The notes beneath the pieces are model-generated. The model searched no databases. It was not told the origin of the DNA and saw nothing but the letters and a program-made list of their open reading frames with translations. DNA of 45,254 nt from UMGS946 sp048421225 (GTDB lineage Bacteria > Bacillota > Clostridia > Christensenellales > CAG-138): the NCBI GenBank assembly GCA_048421225.1, contig DBFNRV010000146.1:1-45254 (forward strand), given 5' to 3'. This document shows positions 24,532 through 33,121 of this stretch, in pieces. How positions within the stretch are numbered: position 1 is the stretch's first letter; each line of letters begins with the position of its first letter. Made by a program: the position numbers and the translations under genes.

Positions 24532-26979
24532 ATGGGAATTTTCGACCGATTCACCGAAGGGGCTAAAAAAGCGCTTGCCCTTGCACAGGAAAGCGCGAAA
24601 CAGCTTGGACATAATTATGTGGGAAGCGAACACCTGCTGATGGGACTAATAAGGGAGGGAGACGGAGCGGCTGCCAAGGCGCTGTATAGGTTTGGCGTAA
24701 GCGAGTCGGATGTTGCTACGAAGTCGGAGGCCATAGTAGGCAGGGGAGACTACCACTTTACAGATAGTTTCGGCTCAACTCCCAGAACAAAGAAAATACT
24801 GGAGCTTAGCCTGTATGAAGCAAAACTGCATAAGAATAACTACATTGGCACTGAACACATACTTCTTGCAATGCTGAGTGAGCAAGGGTGCGTCGCGGTG
24901 AGGATACTTTCCGAATTGGGAGTAGACCTATCATCGCTAAAGAAGCATATTGAACAGGGACTAAGCGGGGATCAGGCTGCGGAACCGAAAAGCGAGGCTG
25001 GAGCCGCGCAGGAAACTCCAACGCTTGACAGGTATTCCACCGACATAACAAAGCTGGCGAGAAATGGGGAATTGGATCCTGTAATAGGAAGATCTGAAGA
25101 AATACAGCGCATCATACAGATCCTCAGCCGCAGGACCAAGAACAACCCCGTGCTCATAGGCGATCCCGGTGTGGGCAAGAGCGCGATAATAGAGGGTCTG
25201 GCTCAGAGAATAGTCGCCGGCGAAACTCCGGACCTGCTTAAGGACAAACGCGTCGTTTCGCTCGACATAGCGGGAATGCTGGCCGGAACAAAGTATAGGG
25301 GCGAGTTTGAAGAACGCATTAAGGCGGCTCTGGACGAACTGAAGGCAAGCGGCAACACGATATTGTTCATCGATGAACTTCATACCATTGTTGGGGCTGG
25401 CGCGTCTGAAGGCAGCGTTGACGCTTCAAACATTCTAAAGCCCGCCTTAGCAAGAGGCGAGATACAGGTTGTTGGCGCAACTACCCCTGATGAATTCAGG
25501 CGGTACATTGAAAAGGACGCGGCACTTGAACGCAGGTTCCAGCCCGTTTCCGTGGGCGAGCCTACGAAGGAACAGGCGCTTCAGATTTTGATGGGTCTCA
25601 GGGATAAATACGAGGCGCATCATAAGGCCAGGATAACGGACGATGCGCTTAAGGCCGCGGTTGAGCTATCAGACAGGTATATTCAAGACAGGTTTTTGCC
25701 GGACAAGGCCATAGACCTTATGGACGAAGCGGCAAGCAGCGTAAGGCTTAAGGCGTATATTGCCCCTCCCGACATGAAGGAGATGGAAGCGACGCTTGAA
25801 TCGCTTCTTACAGAAAAGGAAGAGGCCGTCAATAATCAAAACTATGAACGGGCCGCTCATCTAAGGGACGAGGAACAAAAGCTGCGCGCTAAGATTTCCG
25901 CTCTTAGAGAGGATTGGGATAATACGCGTGAGCAGCGTGAAAGCACCGTTAATGAAGAGGATATTGCTCAGGTGGTGAATCTTTGGACTGGAATACCGGT
26001 AAAACAGCTGACAGAGGATGAGGGTACAAAGCTTTTAAGGCTTGAACAGGAGCTTCATAAGCGCGTTATTGGCCAGGATGAGGCGGTTGCGGCGGTATCA
26101 CGGGCTATTCGCAGGGCGCGCGCCGGCCTTAAGGATCCTAAGCGGCCCATTGGATCGTTCCTATTCCTGGGGCCGACCGGCGTAGGCAAGACCGAATTGT
26201 CACGCGCGCTGGCAGAAGCCATGTTCTCCGATGAAAACGCGATGATACGCCTTGACATGTCAGAATATATGGAACCGCATTCCGTGGCAAAGCTCATAGG
26301 TTCTCCTCCAGGATATGTAGGCTATGACGATGGCGGTCAGCTGACCGAGCGCGTAAGGCGAAGGCCGTACTGCGTTTTATTGCTCGACGAGATAGAGAAG
26401 GCTCACCCAGATGTGTTTAACATTCTTCTTCAGGTGCTGGAGGACGGCCGACTTACGGATTCTAAAGGACACACTGTAGATTTTCGCAATACGATAATTA
26501 TCATGACGTCAAACCTCGGTGCGTCTAGACTTATACAGAATAATACTGTTGGGTTCGGGCGCGATAAAAGGGAATTTTCGTATGAGCGGATGAAGGACGT
26601 TATGATGTCCGAGCTTAAAAAGGCGTTCAGGCCTGAATTTCTGAACAGAATCGATGAAATCATAATATTCCATCCTCTTGAACGGGAACAGACTGCCCAG
26701 ATTGCAAAGCTGATGCTAGCAAATGTAATAGAAAGGCTTCGTGATAGGAATATTGAGCTTATTGTCACAGATGAAGCGGCGATGCATCTGGCAAAGGATG
26801 GTTTTGACATACAATATGGAGCAAGACCGCTTCGAAGGGCCATTCAGCAGCAGCTGGAGGATAGCCTAAGCGAGGTCCTGCTGTCGGGCGAGATAAAACT
26901 TGGCGATAAGGTAGAGGCCTACTTGGATGAGGGCAAGCTTAAGTTCCGCGCCGATAGGCAAAGCGCGGCGGTTAATTAG
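24532..26979 (+). CDS. clpC: ATP-dependent Clp protease ATPase subunit ClpC
   Basis: 815-residue Hsp100 unfoldase feeding ClpP. The doubled Clp N domain (about 1-145) is the docking site for adaptors and phosphoarginine. Walker A motifs are GDPGVGKS (210-217) and GPTGVGKT (547-554). The ClpC-type middle domain with a UVR-like stretch (NYERAAHLRDEEQKL) lies around 417-455. GAGG precedes the ATG, 109 nt after mcsB. Full length; last conserved gene of the mcsA-mcsB-clpC unit, and 15 nt before the glycerate kinase fusion. Confidence 0.97.
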   Translation: MGIFDRFTEGAKKALALAQESAKQLGHNYVGSEHLLMGLIREGDGAAAKALYRFGVSESDVATKSEAIVGRGDYHFTDSFGSTPRTKKILELSLYEAKLHKNNYIGTEHILLAMLSEQGCVAVRILSELGVDLSSLKKHIEQGLSGDQAAEPKSEAGAAQETPTLDRYSTDITKLARNGELDPVIGRSEEIQRIIQILSRRTKNNPVLIGDPGVGKSAIIEGLAQRIVAGETPDLLKDKRVVSLDIAGMLAGTKYRGEFEERIKAALDELKASGNTILFIDELHTIVGAGASEGSVDASNILKPALARGEIQVVGATTPDEFRRYIEKDAALERRFQPVSVGEPTKEQALQILMGLRDKYEAHHKARITDDALKAAVELSDRYIQDRFLPDKAIDLMDEAASSVRLKAYIAPPDMKEMEATLESLLTEKEEAVNNQNYERAAHLRDEEQKLRAKISALREDWDNTREQRESTVNEEDIAQVVNLWTGIPVKQLTEDEGTKLLRLEQELHKRVIGQDEAVAAVSRAIRRARAGLKDPKRPIGSFLFLGPTGVGKTELSRALAEAMFSDENAMIRLDMSEYMEPHSVAKLIGSPPGYVGYDDGGQLTERVRRRPYCVLLLDEIEKAHPDVFNILLQVLEDGRLTDSKGHTVDFRNTIIIMTSNLGASRLIQNNTVGFGRDKREFSYERMKDVMMSELKKAFRPEFLNRIDEIIIFHPLEREQTAQIAKLMLANVIERLRDRNIELIVTDEAAMHLAKDGFDIQYGARPLRRAIQQQLEDSLSEVLLSGEIKLGDKVEAYLDEGKLKFRADRQSAAVN

Positions 26980-26994
26980 ATATGGTGGTTTAGC

Positions 26995-28611
26995 ATGGAT
27001 GTGATAAGGTTTGGGCTGGGGATACGTTTTGATGCGCTGGGCACTATGCCGGACGACGGTGTGGCAAGGCAGTTTTTTGAAGAAGTTTTTTCCGTACTTA
27101 CCGTAACGGATGTAAAGGGTTTACATGTGTATGGCGGCCCCTGCGAAGAGTGCAGGCAAGCGGGCAAAAATATATATACCATTGTATTTATGGGGGGATC
27201 GCTTAAGGATATGCGAAATATCTTTAATAAGCTTGACAACGATGCAGGAATCAATATGTACCTTGACTCCTCTCTCCCTTACATAGAGAACAACAGGATT
27301 GAAGGCATGAGCGGCCTAACCTATTATGGGAAGGTTCAGGGCGACGGCCGGATGAGGGGCGGAGAAGCGCCCCTGTTTGGATTGATTGTGCCTAAAAAGC
27401 ACGGCAGGAAACGTCCTGTAGGAAAAGGCATTAAGATTATGCTTGCACCGGATTCGTTTAAAGGCAATTTAAGCTCCATGGAGATCATTAAAAGGCTCAC
27501 AGTCGCCGCCAGACGCAATTTTCCTGGAGTAAAGGTCGTTCCCGTTCCGATTGCGGACGGCGGCGAAGGTACTGTCGATGCATTTGTAACGGCCTGCAGC
27601 GGCACATACCGGCGCATTGAGGCAACATCGCCCAATAATGAGAAAATAACTGCGGCATACGGAGTTTTACATGGAAAAACCGCGGTGATAGAAATGGCAC
27701 AGGCATCCGGACTGTCCGTTTCGGCCGGCGGACTGAACCCAATGAAGGCCACATCCTTTGGCACCGGCGAACTGATAAAGCGCGCATTGGACGAAGGAAT
27801 AAAAAATATAATAATCGGTCTTGGAGGAAGCGCTACGAACGACGGCGGAATGGGTTGCGCGCGTGCACTTGGAGTAAAATTTCTTGACGCGGAGGGCATA
27901 GAACTCTTAGGCAGCGGAGAGGATCTGGCCAAGGTGGCGGAAATCGATATGAGCTCGGTACATCCGAGGGCTAAGGACGCGCGCTTTACCGTAATGTGCG
28001 ATGTGGATAACCCTTTGACAGGAGATAATGGAGCCACATATATTTACGGACCGCAGAAGGGTGCGGATGAGGATCAGCTGAAGCAACTGGAGGAGGGAAT
28101 GCGTTCATACGGCCGGCTTCTCAGCATTGTAGCAGACATGGACGTTTCATCCGTAGCGGGAGCCGGGGCTGCCGGAGGAATGGGGGCAATGCTGATGGCG
28201 CTTTTCAACGCAAGGCTCACGCCGGGCATTGACGCTATGCTTGAAGCTATTGATTTTGAAACGCTTTTAAACCGCGTTTCCCTGGTAATTACGGGTGAAG
28301 GAATGTTGGACCGCCAGACCGCGCGTCATGGAAAGGCGGTAGCCGGAATAATGAAACGCTGTGTTAAACGTAAAGTTCCAGTTGCCATTATTACTGGCGC
28401 CATGGGACGGGGGGCTGAAGAGATATATAATCTTGGCAACGCCGGAATAATGACGTTGATTAATGCTCCAATGTCAACTGAACAGGCAATGGAAAAGGGA
28501 ACGGAACTGTTTGACGATGCTGCGGATAGGATGTTTCGGTTTATAAGGATGGGAAGGGACGTTGAAAAGATGGGAGCGCCTAAAAGGCCCAAAAAGAGCG
28601 CCATGTTTTAG
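26995..28611 (+). CDS. Glycerate kinase (GlxK family) with unknown N-terminal domain
   Basis: 538 residues. From about 146 to 520 it is a glycerate kinase phosphorylating D-glycerate: APDSFKGNLS, PVPIADGGEGTVDAF, IIIGLGGSATNDGGMG, CDVDNPLTG and ITGEGMLDRQTA are all present. Residues 1-145 are not part of this family, which normally begins at the MKIVIAPDSFKG position; here that Met is Ile146 (ATT), so the added domain looks like a true fusion. An internal ATG (27439) with AGGAAAAGG upstream could also give a near-normal kinase. The N-terminal part has CEEC (50-53) and no membrane segment; I do not recognise it. It sits 15 nt after clpC. Confidence 0.88.
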   Translation: MDVIRFGLGIRFDALGTMPDDGVARQFFEEVFSVLTVTDVKGLHVYGGPCEECRQAGKNIYTIVFMGGSLKDMRNIFNKLDNDAGINMYLDSSLPYIENNRIEGMSGLTYYGKVQGDGRMRGGEAPLFGLIVPKKHGRKRPVGKGIKIMLAPDSFKGNLSSMEIIKRLTVAARRNFPGVKVVPVPIADGGEGTVDAFVTACSGTYRRIEATSPNNEKITAAYGVLHGKTAVIEMAQASGLSVSAGGLNPMKATSFGTGELIKRALDEGIKNIIIGLGGSATNDGGMGCARALGVKFLDAEGIELLGSGEDLAKVAEIDMSSVHPRAKDARFTVMCDVDNPLTGDNGATYIYGPQKGADEDQLKQLEEGMRSYGRLLSIVADMDVSSVAGAGAAGGMGAMLMALFNARLTPGIDAMLEAIDFETLLNRVSLVITGEGMLDRQTARHGKAVAGIMKRCVKRKVPVAIITGAMGRGAEEIYNLGNAGIMTLINAPMSTEQAMEKGTELFDDAADRMFRFIRMGRDVEKMGAPKRPKKSAMF

Positions 28612-28779
28612 CCATTCCATGAGTTATACTCCTATGACTCTAAGATCCCGAAAGCGCAGCATTGGGGTGTTGAAGAAGACAGTAAAGGCGCCGTTAATGC
28701 CGTACTGAACATAAACCTTGCCCATATGTATAAGGATCAAATCATGAATATGTTGTTTAAACGGCGAACCGACATATAA
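28612..28779 (+). other. 55-codon open frame continuing in frame after the glycerate kinase TAG stop
   Basis: Directly after the TAG (28609-28611) the same frame stays open for 55 codons and ends in TAA inside the loop of the terminator. It includes YSYDSKIPKAQHWGVEEDSK. No start codon with a ribosome site is visible, so it is either a 3' untranslated region, a gene remnant, or a stop-codon readthrough extension. I recognise no family. Confidence 0.3.
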
Positions 28780-28799
28780 AATGCCGGTTCGCCGTCTTT
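28761..28799. terminator. Terminator between glycerate kinase and iscU
   Basis: A perfect 11-bp stem: ACGGCGAACCG (28761-28771) with CGGTTCGCCGT (28785-28795), 13-nt loop, followed by CTTTA on the plus strand and TTTAAACA on the minus strand. It can serve both convergent operons. Confidence 0.8.
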
Positions 28800-28815
28800 A
28801 AGGCTTGCGCATCAA

Positions 28816-29217
28816 TCAGCCTGCGTTTGCCGATTGACCATCTTCGGCGGAATGATTCTTTCTGTAATCTTCAACCGCGGCCTTGACCGCCTCTTCGGCA
28901 AGAACAGAGCAGTGTATTTTGACCGGGGGCAGCCCTTCCAATGCTTCGACAACCGCGGAATTGGTAAGCTTGAGCGCTTCGTCAACGCTTTTGCCCTTAA
29001 TTAGCTCGGTGGCCATGGATGATGTGGCAATCGCCGCCCCGCATCCAAAGGTTTTAAACCCGACGTCTTCTATTATGCCGTCGTCGTTGACCTTTATAAA
29101 CATCTGCATTATGTCTCCGCATTTTGCGTTGCCTACCATGCCAACGCCGTTTGCATCCTCTATCTCTCCCATATTCCGTGGATTGGAAAAATGATCCATA
29201 ACCTTATCGGTATACAT
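28816..29217 (-). CDS. iscU: Fe-S cluster assembly scaffold IscU/NifU-N
   Basis: 133-residue scaffold on which [2Fe-2S] and [4Fe-4S] clusters are built before transfer. The three cluster ligands are Cys33 (AKCGD, with the conserved Asp35), Cys59 (FGCGAA) and Cys103 (IHCSVLAEEA). This is the clostridial NifU-like form; the C-terminal NFU domain is absent. It follows iscS by 23 nt and closes the iscR-iscS-iscU operon. GGAGG precedes the ATG. Confidence 0.95.
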   Translation of the reverse strand: MYTDKVMDHFSNPRNMGEIEDANGVGMVGNAKCGDIMQMFIKVNDDGIIEDVGFKTFGCGAAIATSSMATELIKGKSVDEALKLTNSAVVEALEGLPPVKIHCSVLAEEAVKAAVEDYRKNHSAEDGQSANAG

Positions 29218-29240
29218 ATATATATTCCTCCTGAATCAAT

Positions 29241-30407
29241 TTATTGCTTAGTTATATATAATGGCGACATCGTTCTCAGCTTTGAAACTATACGTGGCAG
29301 CGTTTCAAGAATATAATCTACTTCCTCATCCGTAGTATTGCTGCTAAGGGTAAGGCGCAGAGAACCGTGTGCTATTTCATGCGGTATACCCATTGCCAGA
29401 AGAACGTGCGAGGGGTCCAGCGAGCCAGAGGTACATGCCGAGCCGCTTGATGCGGCAATGCCGTTTATATCAAGCATCAGCAATATCGCTTCACCCTCAA
29501 TATACTTTATGCTGAAATTTACATTTCCGGGAAGCCGCTTTGTAGGATGACCGTTCAGCTTAACCTCATCTATCCTTTTGGGTATTTCCGCGATAAGCCT
29601 GTCGCGCATCCCCTTAATTCTTGCTACGTCCCTATCCATATTTGACATTGCCAGCTCAATAGCGGCGCCAAGCCCGACTATCCCCGCCACATTCTCCGTA
29701 CCTGCCCTGCGTCCGCGCTCATGCGCACCTCCCACGATTATAGGGGTAATCGCTACGCCTTTACGCACGTAGAGAGCGCCTATTCCCTTAGGACCATGGA
29801 ACTTGTGAGCTGAGAGGGAAAGCATGTCTATATGCATTTCCTTTACGTCTATAGGCACGTGTGTTACCGCCTGTACAGCGTCGGTGTGAAAAAGAATTTT
29901 TCGGTCATGACATATTTGGCCTATCTCCGCAATCGGCATAATGGAGCCAACTTCGTTGTTGGCAAACATAATGGTTACGAGGATGGTATCTTCCCGTATT
30001 GCATCCTCTACCTGTTTTGGAGTTATCATTCCATATTCATCTACAGGCAGATATGTGACGTCAAATCCGTTGCGGGCCAGCTCCTCGCAGCTGTGAAGCA
30101 CAGCATGGTGCTCAACGGAGGTCGTGATAATGTGCTTTCCCTTTTTTTTACTTTTTATGGCGGCGCCTTTTATAGCCATATTATCCGCCTCTGTTCCGCT
30201 GCCGGTAAAGATAATTTCATCAAAGGAAGCGTTTATTGCCCGAGCTACCTGCTCCCTTGCCTTATCGATGCCCTTTCTTGCGCCCTGGCCAAACGAATGC
30301 ACGCTGGAGGCATTGCCGTAAACATCCGTAAGATACGGCATCATAGCGTTGAGTACCTCGGAACTTAGCGCGGTAGTCGCCGCATTATCCATGTAAACCT
30401 TCATCAT
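29241..30407 (-). CDS. iscS: Cysteine desulfurase IscS/NifS
   Basis: 388-residue PLP enzyme that supplies sulfur to IscU. VYMDNAATT opens the fold; the PLP Lys202 is in LSAHKFHGPKG and the catalytic Cys325 in SSGSACTSGSLDPSHVL, the long-loop form used for Fe-S assembly. Its ATG overlaps the iscR stop by 4 nt. This is the second desulfurase in the window; the one at 21.6 kb is paired with ThiI instead. Confidence 0.96.
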   Translation of the reverse strand: MMKVYMDNAATTALSSEVLNAMMPYLTDVYGNASSVHSFGQGARKGIDKAREQVARAINASFDEIIFTGSGTEADNMAIKGAAIKSKKKGKHIITTSVEHHAVLHSCEELARNGFDVTYLPVDEYGMITPKQVEDAIREDTILVTIMFANNEVGSIMPIAEIGQICHDRKILFHTDAVQAVTHVPIDVKEMHIDMLSLSAHKFHGPKGIGALYVRKGVAITPIIVGGAHERGRRAGTENVAGIVGLGAAIELAMSNMDRDVARIKGMRDRLIAEIPKRIDEVKLNGHPTKRLPGNVNFSIKYIEGEAILLMLDINGIAASSGSACTSGSLDPSHVLLAMGIPHEIAHGSLRLTLSSNTTDEEVDYILETLPRIVSKLRTMSPLYITKQ

Positions 30408-30838
30408 CGTTGTGTACGCTCCATCTGATTTTTATAGTCGTCCGCCATATCCTTCAAAGTTGTGGCGGATAGCACGTCGTTTATTCTGTTCTGCAGCTTA
30501 AGCCATAATGGACGTGCCGAACAGCTGCAGGCGTTTTTGCACCCAATCCGTCCTATGCTTACACAGTCAGCTATAGTCATTTCCTCCAGAACGTTCAGAA
30601 CGTCAAATACGCTTACCTCCTCGGGCGAGCGTGACAGGACATACCCGCCCTGGGCGCCTCTTGTGGCGGTTACAAGGCCAGATTTGCGCAGAGAGGCTAT
30701 TATCCTTTCAAGATATGCCTCGCTGATTTCCTGCTGCTGCGCTAGCGATGCGGTACTTACCGGAACACCTTGTCCATACGCAAGGGCAAGATCAACCATC
30801 GCCTTTAGACCATAGCGTCCTCGTGTGGAAAGCTTCAT
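30404..30838 (-). CDS. iscR: Rrf2-family Fe-S regulator IscR
   Basis: 144-residue winged-helix repressor sensing Fe-S status. MKLSTRGRYGLKAMVDLA and the GGYVLSR wing are typical. Cys92, Cys100, Cys104 and Cys106 provide cluster ligands in the IscR position (ligand Cys near 92-104). The frame opens 6 codons earlier, but GGAGG lies between, so ATG 30838 is the start. First gene of the isc operon; a matching operator overlaps its promoter region, suggesting autoregulation. Confidence 0.94.
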   Translation of the reverse strand: MKLSTRGRYGLKAMVDLALAYGQGVPVSTASLAQQQEISEAYLERIIASLRKSGLVTATRGAQGGYVLSRSPEEVSVFDVLNVLEEMTIADCVSIGRIGCKNACSCSARPLWLKLQNRINDVLSATTLKDMADDYKNQMERTQR

Positions 30839-30857
30839 TGGGGTACCTCCGATCAAT

Positions 30858-30876
30858 TCCTACTAGTTTGGTCGGA
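30858..30876 (-). promoter_or_regulatory. Putative IscR operator
   Basis: Minus-strand TCCGAC-7 nt-GTAGGA, half sites matching in 5 of 6 positions. It lies between the -10 box and the iscR start codon, a good site for autorepression. Confidence 0.5.
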
Positions 30877-30879
30877 TTT

Positions 30880-30908
30880 ATTCTAGCATATGCAATCGGC
30901 TTTGTAAA
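30880..30908 (-). promoter_or_regulatory. Promoter of iscR-iscS-iscU
   Basis: On the minus strand: TTTACA (30908-30903), 17-bp spacer, TAGAAT (30885-30880). Five of six positions match consensus in each box. Confidence 0.8.
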
Positions 30909-30984
30909 TAGAATGTGATCAGTTGATTCATGATATGTTTTTTCATCATTAGCAAAATTTTGAAAACAAGATTTATACAAATCA

Positions 30985-31013
30985 TTTACATAACAGATGG
31001 ACAATGATATAAT
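30985..31013 (+). promoter_or_regulatory. Promoter of the Ldh2-family dehydrogenase gene
   Basis: TTTACA (30985-30990), 17 bp, TATAAT (31008-31013); divergent from the isc promoter. Confidence 0.85.
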
Positions 31014-31047
31014 CCACTATATTACCATGCCATGGAGGTATTTTTTA

Positions 31048-32154
31048 GTGGAAAAACGACCATACATTTCTTGGGAGCTAGCTGAAAGCTTCCTTATTGA
31101 CGCATTCACGGCAGTCGGCGTTCCTGAGGCTGATGCAAGGATATGTGCAGATGTGATTTTGGAAAGCGACAGGCGGGGGATTGAAAGTCACGGCCTTAAT
31201 CGGTTTAAACCCATATATATTGACAGAATAAATGCGGGAATATTAAATCCAATTACTGAAATTGAAGTAGTTAGGGAAACTCCGACCACTATGGTGATTG
31301 ACGGCCATGACGGCATGGGAATGGTAACTTCGCATAAGGCTATGAGCATGGCTATTGATAAGGCAAAGACGCTTGGGATGGGTATGGCCGCAGTCCGCAA
31401 TTCCTCTCACTACGGCATTGCTGGCTACTACGTTACTATGGCGACAAAGGAGGGGCTTATAGGGATTACGGGAACAAACGCACGCCCCTCAATAGCTCCG
31501 ACGTATGGTGTGGAAAATATGCTTGGAACCAATCCGATAACGTTCGGATTGCCGACCGACGAAGATTTCCCATTTGCTCTGGACTGTGCCACATCCATCA
31601 CACAGCGCGCAACAATCGAATACTTTGCGCGTCAGGGACTTGATACCCCAAAAGGAATGGTTATGGATATGCAGGGCAATCCCATGACCGACAGCAACAA
31701 AATATTGCAAGCCCTAAGTACGGGCGAAGCCGTTTTGGCCCCTCTAGGAGGACAGGGCGAGAATCTGGCGGGATATAAAGGGTATGGTTACGCCACAGTG
31801 GTTGAGATTTTGTGTGCCGCACTGCAGGCCGGAAGTTATATGAGGATGCTTACTGGACTGCAGGACGGAAAGAGGGTTCCTCATCATTTGGGACATTTCT
31901 TTATAGCAATAGACCCTGATGCATTCATGGGACGCGAGACATTCAAGAAAATCTGCGGCGATATCCTCAGAGAATTAAGGGCCTCAAAAAAGGCGCCGGG
32001 ACACGACCGTATATATACGGCTGGAGAGAAGGAGTATATCTCATGGCTTGACAGAAAGGATAAGGGAGTCCCAGTTGGGTCTAGCGTACAAAGGGAGCTG
32101 ATCGAGGTCAGGGATATGTTCAAACTGAATTATGTGTTCCCATTTGAAAACTAG
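31048..32154 (+). CDS. Malate/L-lactate dehydrogenase family (Ldh2) NAD(P)-dependent oxidoreductase
   Basis: 368 residues. The family (YlbC, YbiC, AllD, MdH of archaea) oxidises 2-hydroxy acids such as malate, L-lactate, ureidoglycolate or sulfolactate with NAD(P). Seen motifs are SDRRGIESHGLNRF, the catalytic-His segment VRNSSHYGIAGYY, GTNPITFG and GYKGYGYATVVEIL. The substrate cannot be told from sequence. The frame is open 17 codons further upstream, but TGGAGG (31033-31038) is right for GTG 31048. Single-gene unit with its own promoter and terminator. Confidence 0.9.
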   Translation: MEKRPYISWELAESFLIDAFTAVGVPEADARICADVILESDRRGIESHGLNRFKPIYIDRINAGILNPITEIEVVRETPTTMVIDGHDGMGMVTSHKAMSMAIDKAKTLGMGMAAVRNSSHYGIAGYYVTMATKEGLIGITGTNARPSIAPTYGVENMLGTNPITFGLPTDEDFPFALDCATSITQRATIEYFARQGLDTPKGMVMDMQGNPMTDSNKILQALSTGEAVLAPLGGQGENLAGYKGYGYATVVEILCAALQAGSYMRMLTGLQDGKRVPHHLGHFFIAIDPDAFMGRETFKKICGDILRELRASKKAPGHDRIYTAGEKEYISWLDRKDKGVPVGSSVQRELIEVRDMFKLNYVFPFEN

Positions 32155-32172
32155 TCTACTAGTCTAATTAAA

Positions 32173-32202
32173 GGGGCTGTATTGTTAACGGCCCCGTTTT
32201 TT
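32173..32202 (+). terminator. Terminator of the dehydrogenase gene
   Basis: GGGGCTGT (32173-32180) pairs with ACGGCCCC (32088-offset: 32188-32195, one G-T) and is followed by GTTTTTT. It overlaps the 3' end of the facing TauE/SafE gene. Confidence 0.88.
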
Positions 32203-32583
32203 AATTTCGGCTCCTTTATCCTTGTTTTTTTCACCCGATATAAGCTGTATAATTGCCAGACCCAGCAAAAACATTCCAAATATTCTTCTTAGCCATTCTG
32301 ATGATACAATCATAGCCAGCATAGCACCTCCAACAGCTCCTATAATTCCAGCAATTATTATAGGTATGCAATCCTTGAAGTCTATGCGCCCTTCCCTGCG
32401 GTGAATAAAAATTGCTACTATAGCTGCAGGCAAAAACGAGAGCATATTTATGCCCTGCGCAGCATGTTGGTCAATAGAGACGAGCAGAGTGAGAACAGGT
32501 ATTAGTATTGTTCCTCCGCCCATTCCCATACCAGCTGCAACCCCCGATATAAGCCCGCCAATTATGCATAGAACTTGGGCCAT
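32185..32583 (-). CDS. Half-size TauE/SafE (TSUP, DUF81) membrane protein, second gene of the pair
   Basis: 132-residue protein with about four membrane helices and a basic tail. The N-terminal GLISGVAAGMGMGGGTILIP is the TSUP repeat signature. Full TauE/SafE exporters of sulfite, sulfonates or organic acids are about 250 residues with two such repeats; this is one. Its GGAGG site overlaps the stop of the preceding half gene, so the two are translationally coupled and probably form a heterodimer. The substrate is unknown. Confidence 0.85.
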   Translation of the reverse strand: MAQVLCIIGGLISGVAAGMGMGGGTILIPVLTLLVSIDQHAAQGINMLSFLPAAIVAIFIHRREGRIDFKDCIPIIIAGIIGAVGGAMLAMIVSSEWLRRIFGMFLLGLAIIQLISGEKNKDKGAEIKKRGR

Positions 32584-32586
32584 ATA

Positions 32587-32970
32587 TTAACCTCCAAATA
32601 TCATCCACAAAGCGGCGGCAAACATTAAAATGGAAAAGATCCGGTTAAGCCATATCTTACTTAGCTTACCGAGCAATTTAGCCCCAAACAACCCTCCAAC
32701 AAAAAAGGCCGGAGCCGTCCATGGCAGCATGTCCCACTGTATTGCGTTATTGAATAGATAAACTGCAATGCTAACCACTGTCAAAGGCAGCATGATACAG
32801 ATTGCGGTTGCATGTGCCTTTTTCACTGGCATTTTACATAGCTTATTTAAAGCTAGCACGGCCACCATACCTCCTCCCGCGCCAAAGAGGCCGTTGCACA
32901 GCCCTGTAACTACACCGGCGGTTATACTAAGCAGAGTCTTAGGCCTATTTTCAGTAGCGTTTTTGTCCAT
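32587..32970 (-). CDS. Half-size TauE/SafE (TSUP, DUF81) membrane protein, first gene of the pair
   Basis: 127 residues, about four membrane helices. AGVVTGLCNGLFGAGGGMVA is the repeat signature, and AHATAICIMLPLTVVS follows as in TSUP repeats. Only 3 nt separate it from the second half gene, in a different frame. It is complete, with its own start and stop, so the arrangement is two genes rather than one frameshifted gene; a recent split cannot be excluded. Confidence 0.85.
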   Translation of the reverse strand: MDKNATENRPKTLLSITAGVVTGLCNGLFGAGGGMVAVLALNKLCKMPVKKAHATAICIMLPLTVVSIAVYLFNNAIQWDMLPWTAPAFFVGGLFGAKLLGKLSKIWLNRIFSILMFAAALWMIFGG

Positions 32971-33121
32971 TTTATGAGTTTGCTCAAAGCAAAATTGTTT
33001 GATTCAAATTATTATAAATAGTGAAGTAGCAGGATAGCTATTGCACAGATCGGCTATGTTTTTAGTATACTACGGAACGCGGCATAAAATTGCGTTTACT
33101 TAAGAGCGTTTGCATTTCTGA

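Noticed and set aside
27336..28037. 233-codon minus-strand frame opposite glycerate kinase
   Set aside because: Shadow of a well-recognised kinase domain; no family features.
28609..28611. TAG as a pyrrolysine codon in the glycerate kinase gene
   Set aside because: The kinase domain is already complete before the TAG and no pyl genes are visible; kept only as a low-confidence readthrough question.
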